Below, piece by piece: positions 16,832 to 26,665 of a DNA stretch of 64,000 bases. How positions within the stretch are numbered: the stretch's first letter is position 1; each line of letters begins with the position of its first letter. Origin of the DNA: Deltaproteobacteria bacterium GWB2_55_19 (GTDB lineage: Bacteria > Desulfobacterota > GWC2-55-46); assembly GCA_001797465.1 (NCBI GenBank), contig MGPQ01000020.1, positions 62,001 through 126,000 of the forward strand, read 5' to 3'. Both the position numbers and the translations under genes were made by a program. The notes beneath the pieces are model-generated. The model was not told the DNA's origin. It did no database searches and saw only the letters and a program-made list of their open reading frames with translations.

Positions 16832-17307
16832 GCGGAGCGCCGGAGAGGCTCATAGCGGACGCCATGCTCGGAAAGCTCGCGCGCTGGCTGCGCACGCTTG
16901 GGTACGACTGCGCCTTTCTCCCCGGCATAGCCGACGACGTGCTAATCAAAAGGGCGGTTGCGGAGGGGCGAGTAATACTTACGCGCGACACATTGCTCAT
17001 CCAGCGCCGCGCCGCGCGCGGCAGAACGATATTCATCGAGAACGACAGGGTAGCCGATCAGCTCAAGGAATTATCGAAGAGGTTCGAGATAAACGCCTAC
17101 GGCTTCCTCACCCGGTGCCTGAGATGCAACGCGCCTCTTGAGCCGATGGATAAAGAGGCCGCAAGGGGGAAAGTCCCTCCTTATGTATTTGCTGTCCAGG
17201 AGAGGTTTTCGGCCTGTCCCGGATGCGGCAGGGTGTACTGGGCAGGGACGCACAGGGACAGGATGATAGAGGCGATAGAGAGTATGCTCAAGGGTGGATG
17301 GGGTTGA
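16798..17307 (+). CDS. Mut7-C domain protein (PIN-fold RNase-like, zinc ribbon)
   Basis: A 169-residue protein with the Mut7-C pattern: ADAMLGKLARWLRTLGYD near the start, ILTRDTLLIQRR in the middle (acidic residues typical of PIN-fold nucleases), and a C-terminal zinc ribbon with two Cys pairs (TRCLRCNAPLEP and ACPGCGRVYW). It may bind or cut RNA; the substrate of the bacterial family is not established. The ATG at 16798 overlaps the preceding gene by 34 bases and has AGGTGAGG upstream; the first 15 residues are less conserved-looking, so the true start may be slightly later. Confidence 0.85.
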   Translation: MGADRSGGSALSGAPERLIADAMLGKLARWLRTLGYDCAFLPGIADDVLIKRAVAEGRVILTRDTLLIQRRAARGRTIFIENDRVADQLKELSKRFEINAYGFLTRCLRCNAPLEPMDKEAARGKVPPYVFAVQERFSACPGCGRVYWAGTHRDRMIEAIESMLKGGWG

Positions 17308-17319
17308 CCTTGTTTAGCT

Positions 17320-17404
17320 CCCCTCCTTTACAAGGAGGGGACGGGGGAGGTCTGCTTTTCCCCCAAAATCACCCCACCCAACCTCCCCTTATCAAAAGGG
17401 GAGG
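17320..17404. repeat. Paired palindromic repeat (BIME-like)
   Basis: Two hairpins of related sequence lie head to head: CCCCTCCTT/AAGGAGGGG at 17320-17340 and CCTCCCCTT/AAGGGGAGG at 17382-17404, each with a 9-bp stem, joined by G-rich and C-rich strands. Related smaller palindromes lie near 25668-25688 and 43863-43880. The remaining gap to cutA holds a C-run near 17474 and no gene. Confidence 0.75.
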
Positions 17405-17522
17405 AGTTTGAAAATCCAGTTTTCGATAGGTGGGGTTTTCCAACCCTGCCTACCGCCCATTCCCTTTAAAATCCCCCCCCCAAAGATGTTAGCCTTGCCC
17501 TGAAAAATAAAGGAGGCCGTTT

Positions 17523-17843
17523 ATGGATAAGTTCGTTATCGTCTTCTCGACCGCTCTGAATGAGGATGAGGCGGCGCGTATCGGAAAGACCGTAGTCGAA
17601 GAGGGGCTCGCGGCGTGCTGTAACATAGTCCCGCGCATAAGGTCCATATACACATGGAAGGGAAAGACGTCTGACGAGGCCGAGGCGCTATCCATCTACA
17701 AGACAAGGGCCGCGCTCTTCGGAAAACTCAAGGCGCGGATAAAGGCCCTGCACGGCTACGAGGTCCCGGAGATAATCGCCATCGACATAAAGGACGGGCT
17801 CCCGGATTACCTCGCCTGGATAAACGAGGTGACAAAGGGGTAG
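17523..17843 (+). CDS. cutA: Divalent-cation tolerance protein CutA
   Basis: A 106-residue protein, full length for CutA. It shows the family's VIVFSTALNEDEAARIGKTV start, AACCNIVPRIRSIYTWKGK in the core, and a C-terminal EVPEIIAIDI. CutA is a very stable trimer linked to copper tolerance; its molecular role is still debated. ATG start with AAAGGAGG just upstream. A terminator follows closely, so this is a single-gene unit or the end of one. Confidence 0.95.
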   Translation: MDKFVIVFSTALNEDEAARIGKTVVEEGLAACCNIVPRIRSIYTWKGKTSDEAEALSIYKTRAALFGKLKARIKALHGYEVPEIIAIDIKDGLPDYLAWINEVTKG

Positions 17844-17860
17844 CGGACTTCAATGTTATC

Positions 17861-17887
17861 GAAAAGCCCCGGAGGGGCTTTTCTTTT
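17861..17887 (+). terminator. Rho-independent terminator after cutA
   Basis: Stem AAAAGCCCC (17862-17870) with GGGGCTTTT (17874-17882), a GGA loop, followed by CTTTT. It ends directly where the lepA promoter begins. Confidence 0.85.
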
Positions 17888-17914
17888 GACAAACGTAGCG
17901 CGATTACTTACAAT
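17886..17914 (+). promoter_or_regulatory. Strong sigma-70-type promoter of lepA-lepB
   Basis: Perfect TTGACA at 17886-17891, a 17-base spacer and TACAAT at 17909-17914. It sits immediately after the cutA terminator and gives a leader of about 50 bases before lepA. Confidence 0.75.
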
Positions 17915-17970
17915 GTAATATTGCGTTTTTGATGAGTTTCTAAGGACAATAGACAGGGGAACCGGACCAA

Positions 17971-19770
17971 GTGACCGATAAGAACAAGATAAGGAATTTT
18001 TCGATAATAGCCCATATAGACCACGGCAAATCAACGCTCTCGGACAGGCTCCTCGAGTACACGGGGACGATCACCAAAAGAGAGATGGTCGACCAGTTCC
18101 TCGACAAAATGGAGCTTGAGAGGGAGCGCGGCATCACCATCAAGGCCCAGACCGCGCGTCTTAATTACAAGGCCGACGACGGGGTCACCTATGTATTGAA
18201 CCTCATAGACACGCCAGGACACGTGGACTTCAGCTACGAGGTGAGCCGGTCCCTTTCCGCCTGCGAGGGGGCTATCCTCATCGTCGACGCCTCCCAGGGC
18301 GTGGAGGCCCAGACAGTCGCGCACCTATATACCGCCGTAGACGTCGGTCTCGACATATTCCCGGTCCTTAATAAAATTGACCTGCCCGCCGCGGACCCGC
18401 CGAGGATAAAGGAAGAGATAGAAGAGGTCCTCGGCATTGACGCATCAGAAGCCGTCCTCGCGAGCGCCAAGGAGGGGATAGGGATAAAGGACATCCTTGA
18501 GGCGATAGTAAAGAGGATACAGCCCCCGAAAGGCGATGAAGAGAGGCCTCTAAAGGCCCTCGTCTTCGATTCGTGGTACGACATCTACCAGGGCGTGGTC
18601 GTCCAGATAAGGGTCTTCGACGGCTGTATAAAAAGGGGGACGAAGATAAAGTTCATGGCCACAGGCAAGACCTTCGACGTCGACAAGGTCGGCGTCTTCG
18701 CTCCCGGCCCCAAGGAGATCGACTCCCTCGGCGTAGGCGAGGTCGGCTTCGTAATCGCCAACATAAAAGAGGTGAAGGAGACCAACGTCGGCGACACTAT
18801 AACCGACGCGCTCAACCCTACCGAGGAGCCTTTCCCGGGATACAAGGCGGCAAAGTCGATGGTCTTTAGCGGCCTCTATCCGGTGGACTCCGCCCAGTAT
18901 GAGAACCTCAAAGAGGCGGTCGTAAAGCTCCGTTTGAACGACTCTTCCTTTTCGTTCGAGCCGGAGACCTCTCTGGCCCTCGGCTTCGGCTTCAGGTGCG
19001 GCTTCCTGGGTCTCTTCCACATGGAGATAATACAGGAGAGGCTTGAAAGAGAATACGGGCTCGCGCTCATAACGACCGCGCCGACGGTCATTTACAGGGT
19101 GACGAAGACCGACGGGACCGTCGTCATGGTTGACAACCCCTCGAACCTGCCTTCGCCACAGTATATAAATTTTGTGGAAGAGCCGTTCATACTCGCCACC
19201 CTCCATCTGCCCGCGGAGTACCTCGGCGCGGTCCTCGCCCTCTGCGAGTCCAAAAGGGGCATACAGAGGGAGATAAAATTCTTGACCACATCGAGGGTCA
19301 TGGTCGAGTACGAGATACCTTTGAACGAGATAGTGCTCGACTTCTACGATAAGCTCAAAACCCTGTCGAAGGGCTACGCCTCGATGGACTACGACTATCT
19401 GGACTTCAGGAAGTCCGACCTCATAAAGCTCGACATACTCATAAACGGCGAGGCCGTGGACGCGCTCTCGCTCATCGTCCCGCGCGAGAGGGCGTTTGCC
19501 AGGGGCAAGGACCTCGCCGAGAAGATGAAGGAGATAATCCCGAGGCAGATGTTCGAGGTCATAATACAGGCCGCCATAGGGGCGAAGGTCATAGCGAGGG
19601 AGACGATAAAGGCCCTCAGGAAGAACGTCACGGCAAAGTGCTACGGCGGCGACATCACGAGGAAGAGGAAGCTCCTCGAGAAGCAGAAGGAAGGCAAGAA
19701 ACGCATGAAGCAGGTCGGAAGAGTGGAACTGCCGCAGGAGGCGTTCCTCGCCGTCCTTAAGGTAAGCTAA
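17971..19770 (+). CDS. lepA: Elongation factor 4 (LepA)
   Basis: A 599-residue translational GTPase, the usual length. It has G1 [11 protein letters not shown]2 [12 protein letters not shown]3 DTPGH, G4 NKID, and the LepA-specific C-terminal domain ([21 protein letters not shown]). LepA acts on the ribosome, affecting translocation and 30S assembly. GTG start at 17971. lepB follows 25 bases after the stop, an arrangement conserved in many bacteria. Confidence 0.98.
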   Translation: MTDKNKIRNFSIIAHIDHGKSTLSDRLLEYTGTITKREMVDQFLDKMELERERGITIKAQTARLNYKADDGVTYVLNLIDTPGHVDFSYEVSRSLSACEGAILIVDASQGVEAQTVAHLYTAVDVGLDIFPVLNKIDLPAADPPRIKEEIEEVLGIDASEAVLASAKEGIGIKDILEAIVKRIQPPKGDEERPLKALVFDSWYDIYQGVVVQIRVFDGCIKRGTKIKFMATGKTFDVDKVGVFAPGPKEIDSLGVGEVGFVIANIKEVKETNVGDTITDALNPTEEPFPGYKAAKSMVFSGLYPVDSAQYENLKEAVVKLRLNDSSFSFEPETSLALGFGFRCGFLGLFHMEIIQERLEREYGLALITTAPTVIYRVTKTDGTVVMVDNPSNLPSPQYINFVEEPFILATLHLPAEYLGAVLALCESKRGIQREIKFLTTSRVMVEYEIPLNEIVLDFYDKLKTLSKGYASMDYDYLDFRKSDLIKLDILINGEAVDALSLIVPRERAFARGKDLAEKMKEIIPRQMFEVIIQAAIGAKVIARETIKALRKNVTAKCYGGDITRKRKLLEKQKEGKKRMKQVGRVELPQEAFLAVLKVS

Positions 19771-19795
19771 AAGAAAAAGGCGGTAACAGGCGGAC

Positions 19796-20464
19796 ATGGA
19801 AGATAAAAAGGAAGAGAAGGACAAGAAGAAAAACATAAGGGAGATAGCCGAGGCGATCGTCATAGCCCTGGTGCTGGCCCTAGTCATAAGGACCTTCGTC
19901 ATACAGGCCTTCAAGATACCGTCGGGGTCTATGGAGGACACGCTCCTTGTAGGCGACCACATAGTCGTCTCCAAGTTCGCCTACGGCATACAGGTCCCGA
20001 AACCGGCTATCATAAAGGTCTTCGGCGCTTCCATCCCCTTTTTTGAGACGAAGCTCATACCGTCATGGGGCAAGGTCGAGCGCGGCGACGTCATAGTCTT
20101 CCGTTTCCCGGGCGACAGGTCGAAGGACTATATCAAAAGGGTCATAGGGCTGTCCGGAGACAGGGTAGAGCTCCGGGAGAAGGTCCTCTACCTTAACGAC
20201 GCCAGGATCGACGACCCCTGGGGCGTGAACAAAGGCGGCCTCTACGGCGAGGACACAGAGAAAAATGTCAACTTCGGCCCCTATACGGTTCCTGAAGGGA
20301 CGGTTTTTGTCATGGGAGACAACCGCGACAGGAGTTATGATTCCCGTTACTGGGGGACTGTGCCTTTCAAGGACATAAAGGGCAAGGCCTTCATCATCTA
20401 CTGGTCCTGGGACAGGGACAGCCACTGGGTGAGATTTGGCAGGCTTGGGGACATAATCCATTAG
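19796..20464 (+). CDS. lepB: Signal peptidase I
   Basis: A 222-residue membrane protease that removes signal peptides from exported proteins. A charged N-terminus of 15 residues precedes a single membrane segment (about 17-38). The catalytic Ser45 is in IPSGSMEDTL and the general-base Lys113 in DYIKRVIGL; MGDNRDRSYDSRYWG is the conserved late box. It is in an operon with lepA. Confidence 0.97.
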   Translation: MEDKKEEKDKKKNIREIAEAIVIALVLALVIRTFVIQAFKIPSGSMEDTLLVGDHIVVSKFAYGIQVPKPAIIKVFGASIPFFETKLIPSWGKVERGDVIVFRFPGDRSKDYIKRVIGLSGDRVELREKVLYLNDARIDDPWGVNKGGLYGEDTEKNVNFGPYTVPEGTVFVMGDNRDRSYDSRYWGTVPFKDIKGKAFIIYWSWDRDSHWVRFGRLGDIIH

Positions 20465-20529
20465 GCCCGTGCCTGCTTTAACCCCAAAAAACCATTGAAG
20501 GCTTCGCCTTTTGATGTTATAAGTCATGG

Positions 20530-21507
20530 ATGTTCGGCCAAGTGGATTTGTTTATCGACTACCTCGCGGTCGAGAGGAACTCCTCCCCCAATACAAGGCT
20601 CGGATACGCGAGGGATTTAAGCCAGTTTTACGCCTTTCTTAAGTCGGAGCCGCGCTGTCTCGGCCCAGGCGGGGAGGTCGATATAGAGAGGATCGACGAG
20701 CCAGCTGTCTCTGGCTTCATCTACGCGCTCTTCCGGTCCAACAAGAAGATAACGATTGCGAGGAAGCTCTCCTCGATAAGGTCTTTTTTCAGATTTCTCG
20801 TAAAGAAGGGGCTCGCAAAGGCGAACCCCGCCGAGTGCGTATCCGCCCCCAGGGTCGAAAGGTTCCTCCCGACGGTACTGACCGTCGAGGAGGCCAAATC
20901 CCTCATTGAGGCGCCCGGGAGCGCTCTGGAGGGGCAAGATGAGAGCCCTTCCATTTTAAGGGACCTCGCAATACTGGAGGTCCTTTATTCGTCTGGCATA
21001 AGGGTTTCAGAGCTTACCGGGCTGGACGCCGGCTCCGTCGATATCGAGGCCGGCACCATAAGGGTGCTTGGCAAGGGCAACAAGGAACGGATAGCCTATC
21101 TCGGCGGCCACGCTAAAGATTCGCTCCGTCTCTATATGGACAAGGAGAGGCCTTACGGCGGCGGCCCGCTCTTTATTGGCGGCAAGGTGGGGAGGGGCGG
21201 CAATGGGGGGCTGAAGGCCGGGAATAAACAGCGGCGCCTTACCCCCAGGACGGTCCAGAGGCTCGTAAAAAAGTATACGGCAACAAGCGGGATAAATAAG
21301 ACGCCTACGCCGCACTCGCTCAGGCATACGTTCGCGACGCACCTCCTGGACGCCGGAGTTGATCTCCGCTCCATACAGGAGCTCTTAGGCCACAGCAAAT
21401 TGTCGACGACCCAGAGGTACACGAAGGTCGGCGTCAAGGCGATGATGGAGGCCTATGACGCGGCCCACCCGAGGGCGCGGTCGAAGAAGCAAGGAGGATC
21501 TTTTTGA
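20530..21507 (+). CDS. xerC: Tyrosine recombinase XerC
   Basis: A 325-residue tyrosine recombinase with an N-terminal SAM-like core-binding domain (about 1-95) and a catalytic domain holding Arg (SSGIRVSEL), Lys (GKGNKER), HxxR ([13 protein letters not shown]), the second His ([10 protein letters not shown]) and the Tyr nucleophile (QRYTKV). XerC acts with XerD at dif to resolve chromosome dimers. The context xerC-hslV-hslU matches the order known from Bacillus (codV-clpQ-clpY), so it is a housekeeping gene and not a phage integrase. The last 4 bases overlap hslV. Confidence 0.93.
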   Translation: MFGQVDLFIDYLAVERNSSPNTRLGYARDLSQFYAFLKSEPRCLGPGGEVDIERIDEPAVSGFIYALFRSNKKITIARKLSSIRSFFRFLVKKGLAKANPAECVSAPRVERFLPTVLTVEEAKSLIEAPGSALEGQDESPSILRDLAILEVLYSSGIRVSELTGLDAGSVDIEAGTIRVLGKGNKERIAYLGGHAKDSLRLYMDKERPYGGGPLFIGGKVGRGGNGGLKAGNKQRRLTPRTVQRLVKKYTATSGINKTPTPHSLRHTFATHLLDAGVDLRSIQELLGHSKLSTTQRYTKVGVKAMMEAYDAAHPRARSKKQGGSF

Positions 21508-22037
21508 CAACCTTCCACGGCACCACGGTCATAGCCGTAAGGCGTAACGGGTCCGTCGCCATGGCCGGGGACGGTCAGGTGACGCTCGGCTCCACGGTCG
21601 TAAAACGCGGCGCGATAAAGGTCCGCCGTATAAAAGAGAAGGTCCTTGCCGGGTTCGCCGGCTCGACAGCCGACGCGATGACGCTCTTCGACAAGTTCGA
21701 GTCGAAGTTCGATGAGACGAGGGGCAACATCACCAAGGCCGTCGTGGAGCTCGCCAAGGACTGGAGGACCGACAGGATATTAAGGCGTTTGGAAGCCTTG
21801 CTCATCGTAGCGGACAAGGACCACACCTTCATGATTTCCGGCGCAGGCGACGTCATAGAGCCCGAGGACGGCATAGCGTCCATAGGCTCAGGCGGCTCCT
21901 TCGCCGCCGCGGCGGCAAAGGTGATGATGAAGCACACTGCCTTGTCCGCGAGGGAGATAGCCGAGGAGGCCATCAGGACCGCCGCCGAGATATGCATATA
22001 CACTAACGACGAGATAACGGTAGAGGAACTCGTATAA
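21504..22037 (+). CDS. hslV: ATP-dependent protease proteolytic subunit HslV
   Basis: A 177-residue proteasome-like protease. A short leader (MTTFHG) precedes the mature N-terminus [10 protein letters not shown], whose first Thr (residue 7) is the nucleophile after self-removal of the leader. [12 protein letters not shown] and [12 protein letters not shown] are further family segments. It forms two hexameric rings capped by HslU. The TTG start at 21504 is supported by AAGGAGGA at 21491 and overlaps the xerC stop (TTGA). The 3' end overlaps hslU by one base. Confidence 0.97.
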   Translation: MTTFHGTTVIAVRRNGSVAMAGDGQVTLGSTVVKRGAIKVRRIKEKVLAGFAGSTADAMTLFDKFESKFDETRGNITKAVVELAKDWRTDRILRRLEALLIVADKDHTFMISGAGDVIEPEDGIASIGSGGSFAAAAAKVMMKHTALSAREIAEEAIRTAAEICIYTNDEITVEELV

Positions 22038-23395
22038 TGAAAAGCTTTACGCCGAGGGAGATAGTTTCAGAACTCGACAAGTACATAATAGGCCAGAGGC
22101 AGGCCAAGAGAGCTGTGGCCATTGCGCTCCGCAACCGCTGGAGGCGCCAGCAGGTGAGGCCGGAGCTCCGAGACGAGATATCACCAAAGAACATCATCAT
22201 GATAGGCCCGACAGGCGTCGGCAAGACCGAGATATCGAGAAGGCTCGCCAAGCTCGCGGAGGCCCCGTTCATAAAGGTAGAGGCCTCGAAGTTCACGGAA
22301 GTGGGCTACGTCGGCAGAGACGTCGAGTCCATAATAAGGGACCTTGCCGAACTCGCCATCAAGATGGTAAAGGACGAGGAGAAGGCGGGCGTGCGCTTAA
22401 AGGCGAGGGACTCAGCCGAAGAGCGGTTGCTTGACTGCCTCCTTCCGCCCGTCACCGCGCCCCCGTTCCAGGCGATCGACCAGGATAGGCTCGCCAAGGA
22501 GCGGGAACTCCAGAAGTCCACGAGGGACAAGCTCCGGGCGCTCCTTCGGGAAGGCAAGCTCGACGACAGGACCGTCGAGATAGAGACCACTGAACAGCAG
22601 AAGATGCCGTCCATCGAGATACTCTCCTCCCAGGGTGTGGAGGAGATGGACATGAACCTTAAGGACATGTTCTCCAACCTCTTCCCGAAAAAGACGAGGA
22701 AGAGGAAGGTGAAGGTGCCGGAGGCATTCGAGTTTCTTACGCAGGAGGAGACCCAGCGCCTGATAGATATGGAAAAGGTCGTGAAAGAGGCTGTCGAGCG
22801 CGTAGAGCAGTCCGGTATCGTCTTCATAGACGAGATAGACAAGATCGCCGGGAGGCAGACAGGCCAGACCCCGGATATATCGAGAGAGGGCGTCCAGAGG
22901 GACCTGCTCCCCATAGTCGAGGGCTCGACGGTCAATACCAAGTACGGCATGGTGAAAACCGACCACATATTGTTTATCGCCTCAGGCGCGTTCCATGTGT
23001 CGAAGCCGTCGGACCTTATCCCCGAGTTCCAGGGGAGGTTCCCGATAAGGGTCGAGCTCGATCCACTCGGCGAGGATGAGTTCATCAGGATATTGACGGA
23101 GCCGGAAAACGCGCTCCTGAAGCAGTACAAGGCCCTCCTTGAGACCGAAGGCGTCGAGGTGACTTACACCGACGACGGGGTCCGTGAGATAGCCTCGATG
23201 GCGACGATAGTGAACGAGCGGATGGAGAACATCGGGGCGAGAAGGCTACACACCGTCATGGAACGGGTCTTTGACGAGATATCGTTCGACGCCCCGGACA
23301 TGCGGGATAAAAAGCTCGTAATCGACGGGGAATACGTGAGAAAGAGGCTCTCGGAAGTCATTAAGGACGAGGACCTCTCACGGTACATACTCTAA
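22037..23395 (+). CDS. hslU: ATP-dependent protease ATPase subunit HslU
   Basis: A 452-residue AAA+ unfoldase that feeds substrates to HslV. Walker [10 protein letters not shown], the GYVGRDVES pore loop, Walker [10 protein letters not shown], and the sensor region [17 protein letters not shown] are present. The intermediate domain (about residues 110-230) includes a charged segment. The C-terminal tail (DLSRYIL) is the peptide that inserts into HslV. Start overlaps the hslV stop (TAATG). Confidence 0.98.
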   Translation: MKSFTPREIVSELDKYIIGQRQAKRAVAIALRNRWRRQQVRPELRDEISPKNIIMIGPTGVGKTEISRRLAKLAEAPFIKVEASKFTEVGYVGRDVESIIRDLAELAIKMVKDEEKAGVRLKARDSAEERLLDCLLPPVTAPPFQAIDQDRLAKERELQKSTRDKLRALLREGKLDDRTVEIETTEQQKMPSIEILSSQGVEEMDMNLKDMFSNLFPKKTRKRKVKVPEAFEFLTQEETQRLIDMEKVVKEAVERVEQSGIVFIDEIDKIAGRQTGQTPDISREGVQRDLLPIVEGSTVNTKYGMVKTDHILFIASGAFHVSKPSDLIPEFQGRFPIRVELDPLGEDEFIRILTEPENALLKQYKALLETEGVEVTYTDDGVREIASMATIVNERMENIGARRLHTVMERVFDEISFDAPDMRDKKLVIDGEYVRKRLSEVIKDEDLSRYIL

Positions 23396-23456
23396 GGGCG
23401 CAACTGCCCGCGGATCTTCGGGGCGTTGCGCGGTATTTCCATTTTGGAGTCCGGCC

Positions 23457-24314
23457 TTGCAGAAGAACATCGAAAAAATCAGGACGCTATTCGAGTCGCT
23501 TCCTTACATAAGGAAGTTCTACGACAAGACTATCGTCATAAAGTACGGCGGCCACGCGATGACCGAGGAGCGCTTGAAAAAGTCCTTCGCGCGCGACATC
23601 GTGCTCATGAAGTACGTCGGCATAAACCCGGTCATCGTCCACGGCGGAGGGCCCCAGATAGGCGGGCTCCTTGCGCGCCTCGGTAAGGAGTCGAGGTTCG
23701 TAAAGGGCATAAGGGTCACTGACAACGAGACGATGGACGTAGTCGAGATGGTCCTCGTAGGCAAGATAAACAAGGAGATAGTCGGGCTCATAAACCACTT
23801 CGGAGGCAGGGCCGTGGGATTGGGCGGTAAGGACGGCGGGCTTATTACCGCCAGGCGCTTGAAGATCAAGGGCGAGGAGATGGGCTTTGCCGGGGACGTC
23901 GCGGCGATAGACCCGTCGGTAATAAGGACGCTTGAGGCGAATAACTTTATCCCCGTCATCGCTCCTGTCGGCGGCGGCGACGAGGGCCTTAGCTACAACA
24001 TAAACGCCGACACCGTCGCCGGAAAGATAGCGACGGCGCTGAAGGCCGAGAAACTCATATTGCTGACGGACGTCGCCGGGGTGCTTGATAAGGACAAGAA
24101 GCTCATATCGTCGCTCTCGTTGTCTGAAGCGCGCGCCCTCATCACGAAGAAGGTCGCTGTCGGCGGCATGATACCTAAGATACAGTGCTGTATGGAGGCC
24201 GTCGCCGGGGGCGTGACGACCGCGCACATCATAGACGGCAGGGTAGAGCACGCGGTCATGCTCGAGGTATTTACGGACGAAGGGGTAGGCACGGCCATCG
24301 GGCTTAAGAAGTAG
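23457..24314 (+). CDS. argB: Acetylglutamate kinase, arginine-sensitive type by N-terminus
   Basis: A 285-residue amino-acid kinase. GlyRich VIKYGGHAM and VHGGGPQI form the ATP and substrate sites; [10 protein letters not shown] and [11 protein letters not shown] are the later family boxes. It phosphorylates N-acetylglutamate, step 2 of arginine synthesis. The N-terminal helix before the core (about residues 1-25, ending [10 protein letters not shown]) is the extra helix found in hexameric, arginine-inhibited enzymes. TTG start at 23457 after GGAG. First gene of argB-argD-argF-argG. Confidence 0.96.
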   Translation: MQKNIEKIRTLFESLPYIRKFYDKTIVIKYGGHAMTEERLKKSFARDIVLMKYVGINPVIVHGGGPQIGGLLARLGKESRFVKGIRVTDNETMDVVEMVLVGKINKEIVGLINHFGGRAVGLGGKDGGLITARRLKIKGEEMGFAGDVAAIDPSVIRTLEANNFIPVIAPVGGGDEGLSYNINADTVAGKIATALKAEKLILLTDVAGVLDKDKKLISSLSLSEARALITKKVAVGGMIPKIQCCMEAVAGGVTTAHIIDGRVEHAVMLEVFTDEGVGTAIGLKK

Positions 24315-24328
24315 AAAAATCCGTTATT

Positions 24329-24360
24329 GTCATTCCCGATGGCTTTTATCGGGAATCCAG
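24329..24360. repeat. REP-like palindrome
   Basis: GTCATTCCCGAT, a 7-base loop, then ATCGGGAATCCAG: a 9-bp stem (24332-24340 with 24348-24356). The same flanks (GTCATTCCCG and CGGGAATCCAG) recur at 43901-43932 around a different loop. It lies in the 80-base gap between argB and argD. Confidence 0.8.
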
Positions 24361-24394
24361 ATAGTAACAATATCTCACAAGAAAGGTCCTTTAG

Positions 24395-25588
24395 TTGACG
24401 AACGCGGAAGTTATAGCTCTTACAACAAAGCATGTGGCGAATACCTACGGCCGTTTTCCCATCTCAATTGTAAAGGGCCTGGCCGCGGAGGTCTGGGACG
24501 CCGACGGAAGGCGCTATCTCGATTTCACCTCGGGCCTCGCCGTCTGCAACCTCGGACACTGCCACCCGAAGGTCGTCGAGGCGATAAGGGCGCAGGCCGG
24601 AGAGCTCATCCACGTCTCCAACCTCTATCACATAAAGCCGCAGTCGGAGCTCGCCGAGCTTTTGACCGCGCACTCATTTGCCGACAAGGTCTTTTTCTGC
24701 AACTCGGGGGCTGAGGCGAACGAGGCCGCGATAAAGCTCGCGAGGAAGTTCTTTAGCGTCAAGGGCGAGGAGCGTTTCCAGGTGGTCACCATGGAGAAGT
24801 CCTTTCACGGCAGGACATTGGGGGCGCTCGCGGCCACGGGCCAGAAGAAGTTCCAGGCGGGCTTCGAGCCTTTGCTTGAAAAGTTCACCTATGTGCCTTT
24901 TAACGACATCGCCGCGATCAAAGGCGCGCTGAACGCCAAGACGGCGGCCGTTATGGTCGAACCCATACAGGGAGAGGGCGGGGTCAATGTACCTTCGGAC
25001 ACGTATTTGAAAGAGCTGAAGGCAGTATGCAAGGCGAACGGGACTCTCCTCATATTCGACGAGGTCCAGGTCGGCATGGGGCGCACCGGCACGCTCTTCG
25101 CTTACGAGAACTACGGCGTCGCGCCCGACATAATGACGCTCGCCAAGGGGCTCGCCGGAGGGGTGGCCATAGGCGCGATGTTGGCGACCGACGAAGTCGC
25201 TTCCGCTTTCACCCCTGGCACGCACGCGTCTACCTTTGGCGGAAACCCGCTCGCCACAGCCGCGGGGACAGCGGCCTTGAAGGTGCTCATCGAGGAAGGC
25301 GTGCTTGATAACTGCAAAAAGTCCGGCGCGTATCTTGTTCAAAGGCTTGAAGGGCTCAAAAAGGCCTTCCCCTTTATAAAAGAGATACGCGGCAAGGGGC
25401 TGATCATCGGCATGGACCTCGTTGACGGCATAAAGGGCGGGGATATCGTGAAGGACTGCCTGGCGCGCGGCCTTCTCATCAACTGCGTCGGCGACAAGAC
25501 GCTCCGCTTCATCCCGGCGCTTATCGTGGGTGAAAAAGAGATAGACGAGATGATAGGGGTGCTTACGCAGTCTTTTTCGTCTTTTTAA
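24395..25588 (+). CDS. argD: Acetylornithine aminotransferase
   Basis: A 397-residue class III PLP aminotransferase. FFCNSGAEANEAAIKLARK, the Asp of IFDEVQVGMGRTG and the PLP-binding Lys in MTLAKGLAGG are all present. It makes N2-acetylornithine from the semialdehyde in arginine synthesis; many members also act on succinyl-diaminopimelate, but a dapL gene nearby makes that unneeded here. TTG start at 24395. It lies between argB and argF. Confidence 0.95.
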   Translation: MTNAEVIALTTKHVANTYGRFPISIVKGLAAEVWDADGRRYLDFTSGLAVCNLGHCHPKVVEAIRAQAGELIHVSNLYHIKPQSELAELLTAHSFADKVFFCNSGAEANEAAIKLARKFFSVKGEERFQVVTMEKSFHGRTLGALAATGQKKFQAGFEPLLEKFTYVPFNDIAAIKGALNAKTAAVMVEPIQGEGGVNVPSDTYLKELKAVCKANGTLLIFDEVQVGMGRTGTLFAYENYGVAPDIMTLAKGLAGGVAIGAMLATDEVASAFTPGTHASTFGGNPLATAAGTAALKVLIEEGVLDNCKKSGAYLVQRLEGLKKAFPFIKEIRGKGLIIGMDLVDGIKGGDIVKDCLARGLLINCVGDKTLRFIPALIVGEKEIDEMIGVLTQSFSSF

Positions 25589-25596
25589 TTACCTTC

Positions 25597-25690
25597 CCAT
25601 CGCATCAAGGGAGTGGGGGTGGGTACGAGCGCAGGAGCTTTTTTTAAAATAGCATATTGTTTTTTTACCTCTCCCTTAATGGGAGAGGGT
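25597..25690. repeat. Palindromic intergenic repeat
   Basis: The 133-base gap between argD and argF has a hairpin CCTCTCCC/GGGAGAGG (25668-25675 with 25681-25688) followed by GTGTGG, and an imperfect TCCC/GGGA partner with GTGGGGGTGGG near 25594-25623. The layout of two facing palindromes around an AT-rich centre resembles the element at 17320-17404. No gene is seen. Confidence 0.55.
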
Positions 25691-25721
25691 GTGGTTTTGA
25701 ATACGAACAGGGAATAATTCA

Positions 25722-26636
25722 ATGCACCTTTTGCGCATAGCTGACCTTACAAAGGAAGAGATAGACGGATTGCTCGAGAGGGCCTCGGCTTTGAAGGAGA
25801 GGCACAAGAAGGGCATCCCGCACAATCCGCTCCGGGGAAAGACGCTCGGCCTCATATTCGAGAAGTCTTCCACGCGCACGCGCGTTTCGTTCGAGACCGC
25901 CATGTACCACCTCGGCGGCAACGCGATATTCATAAGCGGAAAGGATTCCCAAATCGGCAGGGGCGAGCCTATAAAAGACACCGCCCGCGTCATGTCCAGG
26001 TATGTGGACGCCATAGTCATCCGCACATTCGGGCACGAGATAATCGAGGAGTACGCTAATTATTCGTCCGTCCCGGTCATAAACGGCCTGACGGACACGC
26101 ACCACCCGTGCCAGGTGCTCGCCGACGTAATGACGGTAGTAGAAAAAAAAGGCCGCTACGACGGTCTTAAGTTTGCATGGATAGGCGACGGCAACAACAT
26201 GGCGAACTCGTGGATAGAGGCGGCCTCAGTCCTCGGCTTATCACTTACGCTCGCCTGCCCAAAGGGGTACTGGCCGCCGAAGGAATTCCTCGACAAGGTC
26301 GGCTCAACGGGTTCCGAGATAATCGTGACAGAGAGCGTGGAAGAGGCCGCTAAGGACGCGGACGTATTGAATACCGACGTCTGGGCCTCGATGGGGCAGG
26401 AAGAGGAGTCCGAAAAACGGAAAAAGGCCTTCAAGGGCTTTCAGATAAACAAGGAATTGCTGAAGCTCTCAAAAAAGGACGCGACGGTCCTCCACTGCCT
26501 CCCGGCGCACAGGGGGGAAGAGATAACAGAAGACGTACTCGAAGGGCCGCACTCCGCGGTCTGGGACGAGGCGGAAAACAGGCTCCACGTACAGAAGGCG
26601 GTTCTTGAAAAGTTGCTCGTGGAAGGCTCGAAGTAG
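25722..26636 (+). CDS. argF: Ornithine carbamoyltransferase
   Basis: A 304-residue transferase that joins carbamoyl phosphate and ornithine to give citrulline. The carbamoyl-phosphate loop FEKSSTRTRVSFE, TDTHHPCQVLAD, the ornithine-side DVWASMGQEEE and the catalytic Cys in HCLPAHRGEE are all intact. Length is normal. ATG start at 25722; argG follows 29 bases after the stop. Confidence 0.97.
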   Translation: MHLLRIADLTKEEIDGLLERASALKERHKKGIPHNPLRGKTLGLIFEKSSTRTRVSFETAMYHLGGNAIFISGKDSQIGRGEPIKDTARVMSRYVDAIVIRTFGHEIIEEYANYSSVPVINGLTDTHHPCQVLADVMTVVEKKGRYDGLKFAWIGDGNNMANSWIEAASVLGLSLTLACPKGYWPPKEFLDKVGSTGSEIIVTESVEEAAKDADVLNTDVWASMGQEEESEKRKKAFKGFQINKELLKLSKKDATVLHCLPAHRGEEITEDVLEGPHSAVWDEAENRLHVQKAVLEKLLVEGSK

Positions 26637-26665
26637 ATCTCAGATAAAAGGAAGGGCTCTCAGAG

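Noticed and set aside
18550-19974. Long antisense frame (474 codons) opposite lepA
   Set aside because: It is a shadow of a strongly conserved gene; the biased third position of GC-rich codons keeps the opposite frame open.
20530-21507. Tyrosine recombinase as a sign of a mobile element
   Set aside because: It has XerC features and sits in the conserved xerC-hslV-hslU order; no att sites, tRNA or phage genes are near.
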